Below, piece after piece: positions 25,684 through 41,478 of a stretch of 64,000 bases of DNA. The translations under genes and the position numbers were made by a program. The stretch lies in contig NZ_JACGLT010000006.1 in the NCBI RefSeq assembly GCF_014062315.1, positions 1 to 64,000 of the forward strand. The letters run 5' to 3'. Within the stretch, counting starts at the first letter, position 1, and the number at the start of each line of letters is the position of its first letter. The notes beneath the pieces were generated by a model. The model saw nothing but the letters and a program-made list of their open reading frames with translations. It was not told the origin of the DNA and searched no databases. Origin of the DNA: Gelidibacter maritimus. Lineage in GTDB: Bacteria > Bacteroidota > Bacteroidia > Flavobacteriales > Flavobacteriaceae.

Positions 25684-27714
25684 ATGGTTAAAAAGATGTA
25701 TCTGAAAACAATGGCCAAATATTTAATTGCACTCGGGATGTTGTTTAATTTGAGTTGCAATTCTTCAAAAGAAAAACAGAAAACTGAGGACACAAATAAT
25801 TTCCTGGATTTCAGTGAAAACATTTTGGATTATCATATTATACCGAAAGATGCCAAAGATAGGTCAGGTCTTATGTTTTCTGATCAAGGCGCTTGGTTTG
25901 CCTATGGGATGCCTGAAGATACAAGTGATGTGATTGGCTTTACAGGGCCTTTTTTAATGACGCAACAAAACGGGATTTGGTTAAGTACTTCTTTTATTAA
26001 TTCTATGATTCAGGTGGACAACGCCCCTGAATCATTAAATACAGATTCATCACGTAGTTATTCCAGTCACTTGGAAATGCATTATTCAAGCAATAAAATA
26101 GCTGTTGATGAAACCTTGTTTTTCAAAAACGGGCACACAGCTTTATTGCAGACCAAAATCAAGAACACTGGCAACGAAACAATCGATGTGGAAGTGCTTT
26201 ATGAAAATGCACCAATATTGATTGAAGGTATTTCATTATCACAAAATAATCACACCATCACGATTAATTCTTCAAAAACAAATGCCGTCGGCTACCTCAC
26301 TTTTCCTAAAAACACGAAGGTTGAATTGGTCGATAGCTTATACTACAAAGCAAAAGACGTTTTAACATTAAATCCCAACGAGACCAAAGAAATTGTTGTG
26401 GCGCAAACCTTTATTTTTCCTGAATATTCTTGGGAAGAGGAGCAACAAAGTATAACAAACGTGAATTTTGATTCTTTATTTGAGGCTCGAAAAAACGAAA
26501 AGAATGCTCAGTTAAAAGCCATTATTGAAAATAGAAAACCAGAATTTAAGGAGGATAAATATGCTGGAGTTCTGGCAAAATCACATTTGACTTTACAAAA
26601 CAACTGGCGAATCCCTGCAGGGGAATTGACCAATGAAGGCTTGTTTCCGAGTTATCATTATATAGGCTTCCACGGCTTTTGGGCCTGGGATTCGTGGAAA
26701 CATGCTGTTGGATTATCCTATTACAATATTGACTTGGCGAAAAATCAAATGCGCGCCATGTTCGATTTTCAGAGTGATGATGGATTTATAGTCGACTGTA
26801 TTTTTCGAGACACCACCATTGAAGCGCATAACTACCGAGATACGAAACCGCCACTTTCGGCTTGGGCGGTAGCTCATATCTACGAAAAGGATAAAGATTT
26901 GGAATTTGTAAAAGAGTTGTATCCAAAAATTAAAAAATACCACGAGTGGTGGTACACCAAACGCGATCATGACCAAGATGGTCTGGCTGAGTATGGTTCT
27001 ACGGACGGCACCGTAGTTGCTGCAAAATGGGAAAGCGGGATGGATAATGCCATTCGTTTTGACGATTCCAAAATTCTTAAAAACGGAGAAGGGGCGTATT
27101 CTTTGGATCAGGAAAGTGTCGATTTAAATGCTTATTTATATGCTGAAAAGCTCTATTTAAGTGAATTGGCAGAGATAATCAATAAATTAGAGGAGGCAAA
27201 AACCTATAAAGACGAGGCAGCAATTTTAAAAGATAAAATCCAAGAGCAATTTTTTGACCCCGAAGACGGTTGGTTTTACGACACCACTCTTGACGGTAAA
27301 ACCTTTATTAAAGGTGAAGGAAGTGAAGGTTGGACCGCACTTTGGGCAAATGCCGCAACACAAGAGCAAGCAAATGCTGTAAAACTTAAAATGATGGATC
27401 CTGAAAAATTTTATACTAAAGTGCCATTTCAAACCATGAGCGCAGATCATGAGAAATTCAATCCACTAAGAGGTTATTGGAGAGGACCAAACTGGCTGGA
27501 TCAAGCTTATTTTGGAGTTCAAGGCCTGCGTAATTACGGATTTAATACCGAGGCAGATCAAGCGACCATTCAAATTATTGAAGGAGCCGATGGGGTTTTA
27601 GGCAAAGGAAAAGCCATTCGTGAAAATTACCATCCCATTACTGGAGAAGGCTTAAATGCTCAAAATTTCAGTTGGAGTGCAGCACATCTTATCATGCTAT
27701 TACAAAACGACTAA
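25684..27714 (+). CDS. MGH1-like glycoside hydrolase (GH37/GH63-type) lipoprotein
   Basis: 676 residues. The lipoprotein signal is LGMLFNLSCNSSKEK. The N-terminal part is beta-rich (about 40-260). The C-terminal (alpha/alpha)6 barrel carries GFHGFWAWDSWKHAVGLSYY, YRDTKPPLSAWAVAHIYEKD, YGSTDGTVVAAKWESGMDN and GYWRGPNWLDQAYFGVQG. These aromatic and acidic blocks are those of the trehalase/mannosyl-oligosaccharide glucosidase clan (GH37 and GH63). Possible substrates are an alpha-glucoside, trehalose or glucosyl/mannosyl-glycerate, and the sequence does not decide. As an outer-membrane or periplasmic lipoprotein it would act on glycan brought by SusCD. It abuts the next gene (TAA then ATG), so translation is coupled. 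Confidence 0.82.
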   Translation: MVKKMYLKTMAKYLIALGMLFNLSCNSSKEKQKTEDTNNFLDFSENILDYHIIPKDAKDRSGLMFSDQGAWFAYGMPEDTSDVIGFTGPFLMTQQNGIWLSTSFINSMIQVDNAPESLNTDSSRSYSSHLEMHYSSNKIAVDETLFFKNGHTALLQTKIKNTGNETIDVEVLYENAPILIEGISLSQNNHTITINSSKTNAVGYLTFPKNTKVELVDSLYYKAKDVLTLNPNETKEIVVAQTFIFPEYSWEEEQQSITNVNFDSLFEARKNEKNAQLKAIIENRKPEFKEDKYAGVLAKSHLTLQNNWRIPAGELTNEGLFPSYHYIGFHGFWAWDSWKHAVGLSYYNIDLAKNQMRAMFDFQSDDGFIVDCIFRDTTIEAHNYRDTKPPLSAWAVAHIYEKDKDLEFVKELYPKIKKYHEWWYTKRDHDQDGLAEYGSTDGTVVAAKWESGMDNAIRFDDSKILKNGEGAYSLDQESVDLNAYLYAEKLYLSELAEIINKLEEAKTYKDEAAILKDKIQEQFFDPEDGWFYDTTLDGKTFIKGEGSEGWTALWANAATQEQANAVKLKMMDPEKFYTKVPFQTMSADHEKFNPLRGYWRGPNWLDQAYFGVQGLRNYGFNTEADQATIQIIEGADGVLGKGKAIRENYHPITGEGLNAQNFSWSAAHLIMLLQND

Positions 27715-33883
<6,169 letters not shown>

Positions 33884-33910
33884 AAATCATCTTAGAATAG
33901 ATAAATATGT

Positions 33911-33944
33911 CAGGGTAGCTCTAATCAGCTGCCCTTGCTTTTTT
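33911..33944 (+). terminator. Terminator of the glycosidase operon
   Basis: AGGG-T-AGCT and AGCT-G-CCCT arms around a CTAATC loop, followed by TGCTTTTTT. It overlaps the 3' end of the convergent Lrp gene. Confidence 0.6.
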
Positions 33945-34353
33945 CAATTTCTGATAGAATGAGAAGGGTAGTGGGGCTGCCATATCGGATGAGTTTATCT
34001 ATAAATTGTTGTAGATGTAGCTGATCGCGAAGCACAACGCGAACGTGGATGTTATATGGTCCAGTGATTCTATATGCTTCCTTTACCTCAGGATATGTAT
34101 TGATTTCTGTTAAAATATATTTTAGCTTCCCGTCAAAGATTTTTAGTAGAATAAACACCTCCAATCCATTTCCTAAAAGAGCCTGATTTAATTTAACGCC
34201 ATAAGATTTTATAACTCCCAGATCTTCTAATTTCTGAACGCGTTCTCGAACTGCAGAGGGAGAAAGTGCTATTTTTCTTCCAATTTCGGCAAAAGAGGCT
34301 CGAGCATTTGTTTTTAAGATGTCGATTATTTCTCTGTCTGTTTCTGTAACCAT
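33925..34353 (-). CDS. Lrp/AsnC family transcriptional regulator
   Basis: 142 residues. The N-terminal helix-turn-helix reads IIDILKTNARASFAEIGRKIALSPSAVRERVQKLEDLG (about 9-46). The C-terminal RAM ligand-binding domain contains LEVFILLKIFDGKLKYILTEI and EAYRITGPYNIHVRVVLRD. It is a compact amino-acid-responsive regulator of normal length. It is divergent from the TauE-type exporter at 34480, with 126 bp between the starts. A local autoregulated pair is plausible, in which the regulator controls export of a small amino-acid-derived compound. Confidence 0.92.
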   Translation of the reverse strand: MVTETDREIIDILKTNARASFAEIGRKIALSPSAVRERVQKLEDLGVIKSYGVKLNQALLGNGLEVFILLKIFDGKLKYILTEINTYPEVKEAYRITGPYNIHVRVVLRDQLHLQQFIDKLIRYGSPTTLLILSEIEKSKGS

Positions 34354-34479
34354 TGATTCAATTGTTTTTAATTAAAAATACATGTTTTATTTGGAATTAT
34401 AGTATGATTACCAATCAATCTATTTATGTATTGACCGCTTATCTTGTAATTTTATCTTGTTTAATAAGATGGTTTTAAG

Positions 34480-35196
34480 ATGTCATTAGAAGTTTTTATT
34501 ATTCTCGCAATTGGAATATTCGTGGGTTTTTATGTGCAGACTGTTGTCGGGTTTGCTGGGTCTTTAATGGCGCTTCCTATTTTGCTTTTCAAAATGGAAC
34601 TCCCCGATGCAATTGCTTTTATTTCCATTTTTTATCTGTTTTCGAGTGTTTTTCTAATCATAAAGGAATGGCAGAATATTGATAGGAAAATTATTTTACA
34701 GTTGGCATTAACCTCAGTTATAGGTGTCGTTTTAGGGATTGTAGTGCTTAGCTATGCAAAACCCATCATTTTAAAAAGAGGGTTGGGAGTCTTTATCTTA
34801 CTCTACGTCGTCTATGTCTCTTTTGGAAAAACGAAAATAAAACTTAATAAGAGTGGAGTTATTGGATTTGGGGTGATGGGCGGATTTTTTTCAGGTGTAT
34901 TCTTAACTGGTGGGCCGTTGTATGTAATTTGCGTTGAAAACACCGCTCATAATATTAAAGTGTTTCGAGCCACAATGATAGGAGTATTAGGACTGGTGAC
35001 GATCACTCGTGTCCCAGCTTTAGCAGTAAGTGGTATATTAAATCTCAATCACTTAAAAACGGCATTATTTGTCTTTCCTATATTTCTACTTGCTCAGTTT
35101 TTGGGGAAACGGACGTTTACAAAGATTGATGAAAAATTATTTAAAAGATCATTGATGCTGCTCTTGTGTATTTCGGGGGCGATTATGATAGTTTAA
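34480..35196 (+). CDS. TauE/SafE family membrane permease
   Basis: 238 residues, about eight hydrophobic helices. The family signatures are AIGIFVGFYVQTVVGFAGSLMALPILLF at the N-terminus and the internal repeat GFGVMGGFFSGVFLTGGPLYVICV in the middle. Members move small organic anions such as sulfite, sulfoacetate or taurine-derived compounds, but substrates are mostly unproven. It lies divergent from an Lrp regulator and convergent with the TonB receptor gene. Confidence 0.87.
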   Translation: MSLEVFIILAIGIFVGFYVQTVVGFAGSLMALPILLFKMELPDAIAFISIFYLFSSVFLIIKEWQNIDRKIILQLALTSVIGVVLGIVVLSYAKPIILKRGLGVFILLYVVYVSFGKTKIKLNKSGVIGFGVMGGFFSGVFLTGGPLYVICVENTAHNIKVFRATMIGVLGLVTITRVPALAVSGILNLNHLKTALFVFPIFLLAQFLGKRTFTKIDEKLFKRSLMLLLCISGAIMIV

Positions 35197-35263
35197 GACC
35201 TAATTTTAACTTCATTAATTTCTAATATTAAGCGGGAAGGTTTTACACCGATGGGATAATATA

Positions 35264-37081
35264 CTAATCGAATTTATAAGCTACCCCAAACAGAAGATTT
35301 CCTTTTGGCATTGGCACTAAATTAGTTTCCGTGTATTCGGCATTGAAAATATTATTAGCCGACAACGAAATATCAAAATTGTTTTTTTGATAGTTTAATG
35401 AGATATCCATTACGCCATATTCATCTCCCGCGTTACGAACTGCGTATTTATAGAGAATCGTTTGTGAAAAATTCTTGATCAGTTGTGATCTGAAATTCGC
35501 GATAAATTGATGTTTCAAAGAGTTGATGGCATATCTGGAGTATGGAAGATCCAGTTCCTTTATTTTATCCTCAATAAAGGTGTAGCCAAAATTGATTTTC
35601 TGATCAAAGTTCAACATCGAAAATCTATAATCGATGGAAGTCTCAAAGCCTTTTGTGTTGAGGCTTCTGATATTGGTGGCCTTAAAAGGTTCATCCTCGG
35701 TGGTTTTGATGAAGTCTATTAGGTTTTTCGAATCCCTATTGAACAAACTAAGCGTCAAATTAACGTTTGATTTTCTATATTTTAATCCAAATTCTTCCGC
35801 AATGGCCTCTTCAGGTTTTAGTTGATCATTGCCTAAAGTGGTGGGGTCGCTGTAGTACAAATCAGTATAGGTCGGGATTCTATAGGTATAGCCAATATTG
35901 GCATAAGCACGAAGGTTATTCGTAATCTGCATTCCTGCATCAATACCGGGGAAGGCATGAAATTTAAAATCTGAATAGTAAGACATGGCAACTCCAGGAG
36001 TTAAATCGACACGATCATTCAAAAGTTTAAAACGTTGTTCCAAAAACAAGGTTGTTATGGTTCGGGAATGGTTACCTAAATTATTGCTAGATATAAAGAC
36101 TTTTTCAAAATTGACCCCGAAGCCTGTAATTCCAATATTGGAATGATAGGATCCATTTACTTGTGCGCCAACTTTATTTGAAATATGCAGATTTCTATAA
36201 CCGGTTGGATTTTGACGGTCATATAAATACAAATCTTGATTGCGCCTCCAATAAACTTGTGGCGTAATGGTGAAGTTATTCTTTTTATATCTTGTGGTGA
36301 TTCCTACAAGACTGGTTTGCGTTTCTTCGTATTGATCGGTTGCCGATGGTGTGGCATAAAATCCGTTGGCTCCAAATTTTCTATCCGTAAATGTGGCTAA
36401 AACTTCAATAGGCCTGTTATGAGTGTTGAATGCGCTCTTAAGTAGGTAGTTTTGTGTGTCATAATCGGTGTTATAGCGATAGCCTTCAGAGACGTTTTTA
36501 GAATAATGCATTAAGTGATTTGAGTTGTCAAAATTGCTGCTGGCGGTAACTGCGGCGCCCAACTGTTCGTACGAACCACCTCTCAATGCAACGGACAATT
36601 GATCAGGACTTTTTTTCTTCGTAATGATATTCACCGCACCCGTAAATGCATTCTGACCGTAAACTCGTGCTGCTGGCCCTTTAATAATTTCTACACGTTC
36701 AATGATTTCCAGAGGTAAGGCTGCATTTAAGATATGATGTCCCGTTTGTGCATCGTCCATCTTGATACCATCAATCAGGAGAAGTGTTTGATCAAAACCA
36801 CCACCTCTGATATATAAGTCAGCTTGCATGCCATTGGTGCCGCGTTGTCTGATATCCAAACCTGCTACTTCTTGTAAAAGCTTGGCCAAGGATGTGGCAG
36901 GACTTTTTTCAATATCGGCTGTCGTTATGATTTCTATAGTTCGAGAATCTTTTGAAAACGGAATTTCTATTCGCTGTGCTGAAATAACAATCTCGTCAAG
37001 ATTTTCAGGGCTCTCTTGTATTTCTTGAGCTTTTATTTGAAGAGAAAAAACTAAAAGTAGAATCAGAAATCTAAAGTTCAT
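35264..37081 (-). CDS. TonB-dependent outer membrane receptor (BtuB-like)
   Basis: 605 residues from the ATG at 37081-37079. An open frame begins 45 codons earlier, but this start gives a clean signal peptide (MNFRFLILLLVFSLQIKAQ). The TonB box lies near LDEIVISAQRIEIPF. The plug domain contains SLAKLLQEVAGLDIRQRG, IYIRGGGFDQTLLLIDGIKM-like text and RVYGQNAFTGAVNIITKK. A 22-strand barrel ends in LFGVAYKFD. The short plug plus medium length matches cobalamin/siderophore-type receptors. No cobalamin riboswitch-like element is apparent upstream, so the ligand is uncertain. It is divergent from the RND operon. Confidence 0.9.
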   Translation of the reverse strand: MNFRFLILLLVFSLQIKAQEIQESPENLDEIVISAQRIEIPFSKDSRTIEIITTADIEKSPATSLAKLLQEVAGLDIRQRGTNGMQADLYIRGGGFDQTLLLIDGIKMDDAQTGHHILNAALPLEIIERVEIIKGPAARVYGQNAFTGAVNIITKKKSPDQLSVALRGGSYEQLGAAVTASSNFDNSNHLMHYSKNVSEGYRYNTDYDTQNYLLKSAFNTHNRPIEVLATFTDRKFGANGFYATPSATDQYEETQTSLVGITTRYKKNNFTITPQVYWRRNQDLYLYDRQNPTGYRNLHISNKVGAQVNGSYHSNIGITGFGVNFEKVFISSNNLGNHSRTITTLFLEQRFKLLNDRVDLTPGVAMSYYSDFKFHAFPGIDAGMQITNNLRAYANIGYTYRIPTYTDLYYSDPTTLGNDQLKPEEAIAEEFGLKYRKSNVNLTLSLFNRDSKNLIDFIKTTEDEPFKATNIRSLNTKGFETSIDYRFSMLNFDQKINFGYTFIEDKIKELDLPYSRYAINSLKHQFIANFRSQLIKNFSQTILYKYAVRNAGDEYGVMDISLNYQKNNFDISLSANNIFNAEYTETNLVPMPKGNLLFGVAYKFD

Positions 37082-37322
37082 GGTAGATTTATTAAAGATT
37101 TTTTTTAAGCAGGCAAAGTTACTTAAAGCATATAGGCAAATCCTAAGGAAAGTTGTAACAATTTTTGTGGGATAGTAAAGGTTAGAATTCTCAATTAAAA
37201 CTTTACTTTCCAACAATTTCCTTAAAATTTGTTAAAATAACCGATGTTTTACCACTTGTTGATTTAAAAAATTAGATTTGTGAAACCATGAACTAGCGTC
37301 AACTAACATAACCCATCTTTTA

Positions 37323-38381
37323 ATGAAAAAAAGATACATTATTCTCACGATTATTATTTGTGGACTAATCGCATTAATCGCTTATAGAATAAGTGCCAAT
37401 TCAAAAGCCAGTAGTCCTAAAAAGGCACAAGCGACAGCTAACATTATGGGCGTGGAAGGTCAAGTCCTCAAAGCTGAGAAATTTGCTGAAAATCTCACAC
37501 TATCCGGCACCTTGGAAGCCAATGAGGAAATTGAAATACGAAGTGAAATTTCCGGAATTGTAGAAAGCATCAATTTTCAAGAAGGGAAAAAAGTTTCAAA
37601 AGGACAAGTTCTGTTTAAAGTCAATGACATTGAACTTCGTGCCCAACTATCGCAAGTGAAAACGGCGCAACAGTTGGCTTCTGAAAATCAAAGAAGAGCC
37701 AAACTTTTATTAGAGAAACAAGCCATAAGTCAGGAGGAGTTTGATGTGTCCAACGCCGATTTTGAATCTGCAAGGGCTCAATCCGATTTGATTGCGGCGC
37801 AACTGTCAAAAACAACCGTCCGTGCACCCTTTTCAGGAACTATCGGTTTACGCTCCATTTCAAAAGGAACCTACGTAACACCTACAACGCCAATTGCCAA
37901 TTTGGTCAATACAAGTCAATTAAAACTCACCTTTGCCGTACCCGAAAAGTATGTTTCCCGAATGGAAGTGGGCACTGTCTTGACATTTACAACATCCAAT
38001 TCCAAAGAAGAACACACGGCCAAAATATACGCCATAGAACCACAGGTTGATATTGCCACAAGAACTTTGAAAATGAGAGCTATCGCCGAAAACAAGGAAG
38101 GTAAATTGTACCCAGGTACCTTTTCCAATGTGACCTTACCTCTTACAACAGTCGATGATGCTTTACTTGTCCCAACAGAAGCACTGATTCCTATACAGAA
38201 CGGAAAAAAGATATTTGTGGTAGAAAACGGAAAAGCCAAAGAAGTAGAGGTTGAAACGGGCGTTAGAACAGATAAATCTGTGCGCGTACTATCTGGAATT
38301 AAGGAAGGGGATACCATTTTAACTTCTGGGGTCATGTCACTCAGAAATGGAACTCCTGTTCAAGTCAATTTAAAGAATTAG
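37323..38381 (+). CDS. RND efflux periplasmic adaptor (membrane fusion protein)
   Basis: 352 residues. It has an N-terminal signal/anchor (KRYIILTIIICGLIALIAY) and a barrel-sandwich lipoyl-like motif around residues 60-100 (LEANEEIEIRSEISGIVESI, then GKKVSKGQVLFKVND). An alpha-helical hairpin spans about 105-150 and is followed by the second lipoyl half (TTVRAPFSGTIGLRSISKG). Beta-barrel and membrane-proximal domains complete it. It links the RND pump to TolC. It lies 7 bp upstream of the pump gene, so this is one operon. Confidence 0.94.
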   Translation: MKKRYIILTIIICGLIALIAYRISANSKASSPKKAQATANIMGVEGQVLKAEKFAENLTLSGTLEANEEIEIRSEISGIVESINFQEGKKVSKGQVLFKVNDIELRAQLSQVKTAQQLASENQRRAKLLLEKQAISQEEFDVSNADFESARAQSDLIAAQLSKTTVRAPFSGTIGLRSISKGTYVTPTTPIANLVNTSQLKLTFAVPEKYVSRMEVGTVLTFTTSNSKEEHTAKIYAIEPQVDIATRTLKMRAIAENKEGKLYPGTFSNVTLPLTTVDDALLVPTEALIPIQNGKKIFVVENGKAKEVEVETGVRTDKSVRVLSGIKEGDTILTSGVMSLRNGTPVQVNLKN

Positions 38382-38388
38382 CTAACAG

Positions 38389-41300
38389 ATGAGTTTATCC
38401 ACCTTAAGTATTAAACGTCCCGTACTGGCCATTGTGATGAATTTGGTCATCATGCTCTTCGGTATTATTGGCTTTACCTATCTTGGTGTCCGAGAGTTTC
38501 CATCTATTGACCCTGCACAGATATCGGTCAGCACCAGTTATGCGGGTGCCAATGCTGATATTATCGAATCCCAAATTACAGAGCCACTCGAGAAATCCAT
38601 TAACGGGATTGATGGTATTAGAAATATAACCTCTTCTAGTAATCAAGGGAGCAGTAGGATTAGTATTGAATTTAATCTCGACAAAGACCTTGAGGAAGCT
38701 GCCAATGACGTTCGCGACAAGGTTTCTCAAGCCATCAGGAGTTTGCCTCAGGATATTGACGCAGCACCGGTGGTTTCAAAAGCTGATGCCGACTCGCAGG
38801 CCATCATTTCTATGACCGTTCAGAGTGATAACCGGAACATTTTAGAGCTGACAGACTATGCTGACAATGTTCTGGCGCAACGTTTACAGACCATTCCCGG
38901 AGTCAGTAGCGTGCAAATTTGGGGACAGCGCCGTTATGCGATGCGGCTATGGATTGACCCGATTAAATTGGCGTCTTATGGCGTGACAGTTTCTGAAGTG
39001 AGACAAGCCTTATTGTCTCAAAATGTCGAATTGCCTTCCGGAAAACTCACTGGAGCCAATACTGAATTGACCGTAAAGACGATTGGAAACCTTTCTACCG
39101 AAGAAGAATTCAATGATATCATAATTACATCGGAAGGTGGAAAAGTGGTCCGATTCAGTGACGTGGGTAATGCCACCTTGGAAGCGGAAAATATGGAAAC
39201 CAAGTTGAGCGATTCTGGGCAGCCTATGGTTGCCTTGGCAATCGTGCCACAACCTGGAGCAAACTATGTAGCCATTGCCGATGATTTTTATGAGGAGTTT
39301 GAGAAACTTAAGGAAGATCTTCCGGAAGATTTTAAACTGAACGTTGTTATAGACAATACGCTTTTTGTAAAACGTGCCATTACCGAGGTGGTAGAGACCT
39401 TGGCTATTTCCATTGTTTTAGTAATCTTGGTTATTTATTTCTTTTTTAGAAACTGGTCCATGGCACTTCGTCCGCTTATTGATATACCCGTTTCTTTAAT
39501 TTCCACATTCTTTATCATGTGGATGCTCGGATTTTCCATCAACGTTTTAACGCTTCTTGCAATTGTTCTCGCAACGGGATTGGTGGTGGATGACGGTATT
39601 GTGGTCACCGAAAATATCTATAAAAAGATTGAAGAAGGCATGTCGCCCATTGAAGCTGCCATCAAAGGGTCCAACGAGATTTTCTTTGCCGTAATTTCCA
39701 TTTCGGTAACCTTGGCCGCAGTATTCCTCCCGGTTATTTTCTTGGAAGGATTTGTGGGTCGCTTATTTAGAGAGTTTGGTGTAGTCATTGGTGCCGCAGT
39801 AATGATTTCGGCCTTTGTGTCCCTATCATTAACACCAATGTTGAATGCCTATATGATAAAACCAGGTAAGCAAAAGCGTTCCAGGTTTTACAATTTCACG
39901 GAGCGTTACTTCGTGAAGATGAATGCCGTTTATGCAAGTACCTTAGGGAAATTCATGAAAAACAAATGGTGGAGTTTTCCTATTTTGGCAATTTGTATTG
40001 TGATGATTGGCTTGTTCTATAGCCTACTTCAAAAAGAAACCGCACCTTATGATGATAGGAGCTACTTACGGGTCAGTGTTACCGCTCCAGAGGGCGCCTC
40101 TTATGATTATATGGATCGGTTTATGAATGAAATGACCGATCTTATCAATGATTCCATTCCAGAAAAAAAGGTAAGTTTGATCATCACTTCTCCAGGTTGG
40201 GGATCGTCTTCAGTAAATAGTGGCCGAGCCATCATTTCCTTGGTAGATCCGAGTGAGCGCGATCGTTCGCAAAAGGAAATCGCTGAGAATTTGACCCGAT
40301 GGACCCGAAACTTTGAAAATGCGCGTTCAAGTGTTTCCGAAACACCAACTATTGCCGTCAATAGAAGGGGAGGAATGCCTATCCAATATATCATTCAAGC
40401 ACCAAATTTTGAAAAGCTAAAAGAAAAGATTCCTGAGTTTATGGAAGAAGCAGAGGTCAATCCTGTTTTTGCCAATACGGATGTGAATCTGAAATTCAAT
40501 AAACCTGAAATCTACGTTACCATTGATCGCGAAAAGGCAAAAAGTTTGGGAGTGTCCGTTCTGGATGTTGCTCAGACCTTGCAATTGTCTTTAAGTGGGC
40601 AGCGTTTTGGATATTTCATGATGAATGGGAAGCAGTATCAGGTGATTGGGCAATTTGATAAAAAAGATCGTAATAAACCAATGGACTTAAAGTCGATGTT
40701 TGTTAAAAACGATAAGGGCGAATTGATTCAAATGGATAATTTGGTGACCACTGCCGAGCATAGTAGTCCACCACAGCTATATCATAATAACCGATATATG
40801 TCGGCCACAGTATCGGCAAGTTTAGCTCCGGGAATGAGTATTGGTGACGGTATTGAAGCCATGGAATCTATAAGGGCGAAAGTTTTGGATGATTCTTTTA
40901 CGACCGATTTAGGTGGTGAATCCCGTGATTTTGTCGAAAGCAGCTCCAACACCCTATTTGCTTTCGGGTTGGCATTATTGCTCATATTTTTGATTCTTGC
41001 AGCTCAATTTGAAAGTTTTATAGATCCGTTTGTGATCATCTTAACCGTGCCAATGGCTGTTGCGGGAGCTCTATTTTCGTTATGGTTATTTGGACAGACT
41101 TGGAATATCTTTAGCCAGATTGGAACCATTATGTTAATTGGGTTGGTGACGAAAAACGGGATCTTGATTGTGGAATTTGCCAATCAACTTCGAGACGAAG
41201 GGATTGAAAAACACAAAGCCATCCTAACAGCTTCTGAAGCGCGATTGCGACCTATTTTAATGACCAGTTTAACCATTGCCCTTGGAGCCTTGCCAATTGC

Positions 41301-41478
41301 ATTGTCCCTGGGTGCAGCATCTACAAGTCGTATCGGGATGGGCGTAGTGATTATTGGAGGGACCATGTTTTCACTTGTTTTAACCTTGTTCGTCATCCCT
41401 GCCATTTATATGATGTGGTCCCGAGAGAAAAAACACCATCCAGAATTTGATAAAATTGATAGTTATGAAAAGGTTTAA
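38389..41478 (+). CDS. RND family efflux pump (inner-membrane transporter)
   Basis: 1029 residues, normal for HAE-1-type RND pumps. TM1 starts at residue 12. The proton-relay aspartate pair is visible in LLAIVLATGLVVDDGIVVTENIYK (around residue 400), and the two periplasmic porter domains sit between TM1-2 and TM7-8. The C-terminal helices contain NIFSQIGTIMLIGLVTKNGILIVEFANQ and RLRPILMTSLTIALGALPIAL. It exports drugs, dyes, bile-type detergents or metabolites using the proton gradient. Substrates cannot be read from sequence. The stop overlaps the start of the TolC gene by 14 bp. Confidence 0.95.
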   Translation: MSLSTLSIKRPVLAIVMNLVIMLFGIIGFTYLGVREFPSIDPAQISVSTSYAGANADIIESQITEPLEKSINGIDGIRNITSSSNQGSSRISIEFNLDKDLEEAANDVRDKVSQAIRSLPQDIDAAPVVSKADADSQAIISMTVQSDNRNILELTDYADNVLAQRLQTIPGVSSVQIWGQRRYAMRLWIDPIKLASYGVTVSEVRQALLSQNVELPSGKLTGANTELTVKTIGNLSTEEEFNDIIITSEGGKVVRFSDVGNATLEAENMETKLSDSGQPMVALAIVPQPGANYVAIADDFYEEFEKLKEDLPEDFKLNVVIDNTLFVKRAITEVVETLAISIVLVILVIYFFFRNWSMALRPLIDIPVSLISTFFIMWMLGFSINVLTLLAIVLATGLVVDDGIVVTENIYKKIEEGMSPIEAAIKGSNEIFFAVISISVTLAAVFLPVIFLEGFVGRLFREFGVVIGAAVMISAFVSLSLTPMLNAYMIKPGKQKRSRFYNFTERYFVKMNAVYASTLGKFMKNKWWSFPILAICIVMIGLFYSLLQKETAPYDDRSYLRVSVTAPEGASYDYMDRFMNEMTDLINDSIPEKKVSLIITSPGWGSSSVNSGRAIISLVDPSERDRSQKEIAENLTRWTRNFENARSSVSETPTIAVNRRGGMPIQYIIQAPNFEKLKEKIPEFMEEAEVNPVFANTDVNLKFNKPEIYVTIDREKAKSLGVSVLDVAQTLQLSLSGQRFGYFMMNGKQYQVIGQFDKKDRNKPMDLKSMFVKNDKGELIQMDNLVTTAEHSSPPQLYHNNRYMSATVSASLAPGMSIGDGIEAMESIRAKVLDDSFTTDLGGESRDFVESSSNTLFAFGLALLLIFLILAAQFESFIDPFVIILTVPMAVAGALFSLWLFGQTWNIFSQIGTIMLIGLVTKNGILIVEFANQLRDEGIEKHKAILTASEARLRPILMTSLTIALGALPIALSLGAASTSRIGMGVVIIGGTMFSLVLTLFVIPAIYMMWSREKKHHPEFDKIDSYEKV

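Noticed and set aside
37082-37216. Longer N-terminus of the BtuB-like receptor
   Set aside because: The first 45 codons precede a perfect signal peptide beginning at 37081, so the inner ATG is the real start.
37082-37322. Search for a cobalamin riboswitch upstream of the BtuB-like receptor
   Set aside because: No B12-box-like conserved segment is apparent, so the receptor's ligand is left open.
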